64,000 nucleotides of DNA. Source: RUG13091 sp045113315. Lineage in GTDB: Bacteria > Bacillota_I > Bacilli_A > RFN20 > CAG-826. This document shows positions 61,967-64,000 of this stretch, in pieces (the stretch's first letter is position 1; every line of letters begins with the position of its first letter). The notes below the pieces were generated by a model that searched no databases, was not told the origin of the DNA, and saw nothing but the letters and a program-made list of their open reading frames with translations. Position numbers and translations under genes: made by a program. Where the stretch lies: assembly GCA_045113315.1 (NCBI GenBank), contig JBGUIX010000006.1, positions 248,001-312,000 on the forward strand, read 5' to 3'.

Positions 61967-62739
61967 TCTTTAATATATTTTATATATTCCACTTGTGGAT
62001 ATTTATCCGAGATCTCCTTCATCTGTAATAAACATTGCTCATGAAGGTATTTTTTATTCTCTAATGGGGTAAATTCTCTATTTGGATAAATAGCTTTACC
62101 AAAGATGATGGTTTGTTTAGTTTTCTTTCCCTTTTTACCTCTCCAGACAGTAACCGCGGGAATTATTGGTTTATTAAATTCCGCAGGATAGGAGAAAGAA
62201 ACATCTTTAAAGTTTCTTATTTTAGTGTAATAAGGCCAAATATGAGCTTCAGGATAAATTAAAACTACTTCATTTTTATCCACTAAAGTTTTAATGGCTT
62301 CTTTTAGTTTCTTCAAATTATCAATATCGTTAGGTATTGGTAAATATCCTAAGCCTCTAATAAGAAGCCTAATCGGTTTTAACGATAAAGCATCACTATA
62401 ACCGATAATATTCACTCTTTTTTTCGGGACTGCGTAGCTAGCGAATTTAAAAACATCAGATATGGCGACATGGTTAGAATAGATAAAATATCCTTTATGT
62501 CTTAAAGGTTTTAAATTCTCTTTTCCTTTCACTTTAATACCGTGAAAGAAACAATATAAACCTAACATAGGTTTGGCAAGTAGATAATAAGTCATCCACG
62601 CGGAAACATGGAACCTTCTTAAATAACGATAATTCTTTGGTACTTCGGGACGTTTTAAACCAACTTCATCAAAGTCGTCATTAAGTTCGTCATGCCAATA
62701 GATGGTTTTAGTTTTCTTCCAATCTTTATTCTTTGACAT
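61963..62739 (-). CDS. PlsC-like acyltransferase, divergent motif III
   Basis: 258-residue acyltransferase-like protein. HX4D is present as NHVAISD (HVAISD), and the acceptor motif is IYPEAHIWPYYTKIRNFKD, lacking the canonical GTR. This variant is close to that of the acyltransferase at 48562-49395. It starts inside the last 14 bases of the glycosyltransferase gene upstream, so the two are translationally coupled and may act on the same lipid or glycolipid. Confidence 0.8.
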   Translation of the reverse strand: MSKNKDWKKTKTIYWHDELNDDFDEVGLKRPEVPKNYRYLRRFHVSAWMTYYLLAKPMLGLYCFFHGIKVKGKENLKPLRHKGYFIYSNHVAISDVFKFASYAVPKKRVNIIGYSDALSLKPIRLLIRGLGYLPIPNDIDNLKKLKEAIKTLVDKNEVVLIYPEAHIWPYYTKIRNFKDVSFSYPAEFNKPIIPAVTVWRGKKGKKTKQTIIFGKAIYPNREFTPLENKKYLHEQCLLQMKEISDKYPQVEYIKYIKD

Positions 62740-64000
62740 CTTCGCCCACCTTTTTCGCTCTTTTGTCCATTATTTTTCCACTATGTTTGATCGGTTTCCA
62801 GGTTTTTCTTAGACTTGGTCTAAATAGACCATGCACAAAAGCAAATAATAAATCGAGGAAATAGATTGGATAAGTAACAACTGTTAAAATAATCATCCAC
62901 CATTTCATCTTTAATCTATTGAAGTTATGTAATATCGTGGCTAAAGCCACAATGGAGAATAATAGATAAATCGACACTGTAAACATGATGGAATGCCCGA
63001 GCATTGTTGATGAGAAATCTTTCGCATAGATTAATGAATAAGCGTATAAGATCCAGGAAGCAACCGCTAATAAGAAGCCAACAACAGCTGCAACAGCGAA
63101 AGGAATAAGACTCACACGATATTCAAATATCGCTGCCATATTTCTCGCTTTAGAAGTGGCATGATGCATCTTTCCACCTTTAATAAACTTCTTACGGTTA
63201 ATCATAAAGCCCCAAATCCATCTGATATGTTGATGATGGTTGGTTTTAAATGATGGGGATTGTTCATCGTAGAAATTAACAATTGGGTAATAACACATAT
63301 TAATATTGTGATATTCACAATAAGTGGTAAATTCTGTATCTTCAGTCATACCAGTAAAGATCCATCCACCGGCTTCATCGATAATTTCACTATTAACGTA
63401 ATATCCAGTCCCGGCAATTAAAGCTTTTTTGAATAAAAGCGTTCTATTTTTGCTGGTAAATGAATTCATGTATGTAAATAAAATGGCGCTACCAGAAGTT
63501 AACCAGTTATCGTTGATATTAGTAAAGTTACGATAGCCAACCGCTACTTCGACACCAGTTTGTCTTAAATCGTTCATCTTTTCTAAATAATCGATATCCA
63601 TAACGTTATCAGCATCAAAGATCATATAAGCGTCATATGTTAGATTGTTTGCTTTTAAATAGCGGATACATTCTTGTAAGGCAAAGCCTTTAGTTCTTCT
63701 AGCATCAGTTAATTCATCTCTCACAAAATATTTAAAACCGTGTTCCACCGCTAATTTATTGACATTATCATCTTCGCTTTCCGTGATGAAATAAACGTCA
63801 TAATATTGCTTAGGATAAGTTTGAACGCTTAAAGCGTGCATGATATTTAAAACGATATCCCCTTCATTTCTCGCGGGAACTAAAACAGCAAATTTTGTAA
63901 ATTTATCACTATGAGGAGCTTTTTTAATTCTCTTCATCGATAAGAAAAAGCCTGATACGTAAAACCAAGACATACCAAGCATGATAACGATGATACCCCA
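62726..64000 (-). CDS. Glycosyltransferase family 2, membrane type (5' end outside window)
   Basis: The reading frame is open to the window end (six further hydrophobic codons precede the first internal ATG at 63982), so the true start lies beyond. The N-terminal membrane helix is followed by FAVLVPARNEGDIV, YFITESEDD, the metal-binding DADN and GMTEDTEFTTY. QHIRWIWG is the QxxRW-type motif of processive GT2 enzymes. Two or three helices near the C-terminus complete a membrane synthase resembling hyaluronan- or polysaccharide-type GT2. The product is unknown; its partner is the downstream acyltransferase. Confidence 0.85.
   Translation of the reverse strand, partial: WGIIVIMLGMSWFYVSGFFLSMKRIKKAPHSDKFTKFAVLVPARNEGDIVLNIMHALSVQTYPKQYYDVYFITESEDDNVNKLAVEHGFKYFVRDELTDARRTKGFALQECIRYLKANNLTYDAYMIFDADNVMDIDYLEKMNDLRQTGVEVAVGYRNFTNINDNWLTSGSAILFTYMNSFTSKNRTLLFKKALIAGTGYYVNSEIIDEAGGWIFTGMTEDTEFTTYCEYHNINMCYYPIVNFYDEQSPSFKTNHHQHIRWIWGFMINRKKFIKGGKMHHATSKARNMAAIFEYRVSLIPFAVAAVVGFLLAVASWILYAYSLIYAKDFSSTMLGHSIMFTVSIYLLFSIVALATILHNFNRLKMKWWMIILTVVTYPIYFLDLLFAFVHGLFRPSLRKTWKPIKHSGKIMDKRAKKVGEDVKE

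Noticed and set aside
1..64000. TGA read as tryptophan (Mycoplasma code)
   Set aside because: All conserved genes are complete with TGG for Trp and no in-frame TGA, and one gene ends with TGA followed by a second in-frame TGA.
1..64000. CRISPR arrays, transposases, prophage or integrase genes
   Set aside because: No regularly spaced repeats, no Cas, transposase, integrase or phage structural genes were seen on either strand.

Overview
The window is a gene-dense, AT-rich stretch of a bacterial chromosome, roughly one third GC by eye. It looks like a low-GC Firmicute of the Bacilli/Erysipelotrichia/Mollicutes-related kind. The signs are a T-box RNA in front of alaS, the alaS-ruvX-yrzB order, an RNase J homologue, the rimP-nusA-infB-rbfA block, rpsO-pnp, DegV, LTA-type membrane enzymes and TTGACA/TATAAT promoters. 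The genetic code is the ordinary one with TGG for Trp. Of 59 gene ends examined, 54 use TAA, 4 TAG and only 1 TGA. I see no phage, transposon, integron or CRISPR. One tRNA (Thr-GGT) is present.

Layout. 1-1.0 kb: a split chromate-transporter pair, the first gene cut by the window edge. 1.0-7.7 kb (minus): T-box, alaS, ruvX, yrzB, then a MacB-type ABC ATPase and permease directly attached. 7.75-10.6 kb: rarA-dtd-mnmA. 10.7-13.3 kb: pdp and a divergent RsmF-type rRNA methylase. 13.4-18.9 kb: ftsK-pulA-plsC. 19-20.7 kb: an RNase J paralogue with a damaged active site. 20.7-25.4 kb: cls followed by a three-gene glycerol-3-phosphate dehydrogenase-type set. 25.5-30 kb: truB-ribF, rpsO, pnp. 30-31.2 kb: a TtcA-like PP-loop protein fused to a GNAT domain. 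31.2-37.7 kb: molybdate uptake (modABC) and molybdenum-cofactor genes (moaA, moaC, a MoeA-like protein, a MOSC-MogA fusion). 37.8-42.2 kb: rimP-nusA-infB-rbfA. 42.3-47.5 kb: accessory genes, including a four-TM LRR protein, an ASCH protein, a Sel1 protein, a HAD phosphatase and a three-gene operon of unknown membrane proteins headed by a six-repeat YCG protein. 47.6-53.5 kb: cysK, an acyltransferase, a histidine acid phosphatase lipoprotein, degV, tRNA-Thr and rimO. 53.5-59.6 kb: a MacB-type fusion ABC exporter, a small membrane protein, a TetR regulator and an MscS channel with a membrane partner. 59.6-62 kb: an FNR/CRP-family regulator divergent from an ABC uptake system that lacks its own ATPase. 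62-64 kb: an acyltransferase and a glycosyltransferase cut by the window end.

The points most worth following are these. (1) A perfect CRP/FNR palindrome lies at 60236-60251. It sits at -41.5 of the predicted promoter for the ABC genes and over the start site of the regulator's own gene, so one site could activate one side and repress the other. (2) A 113-residue protein is built of six exact 16-residue YCG repeats and is linked to two unknown membrane proteins. (3) Several genes have a -35/-10 promoter that ends 6-7 bases before the ATG, which predicts leaderless mRNAs. (4) There is an RNase J pseudo-enzyme. (5) There is a TtcA-GNAT fusion. Functions are assigned from motifs and family knowledge only; no database search was run.
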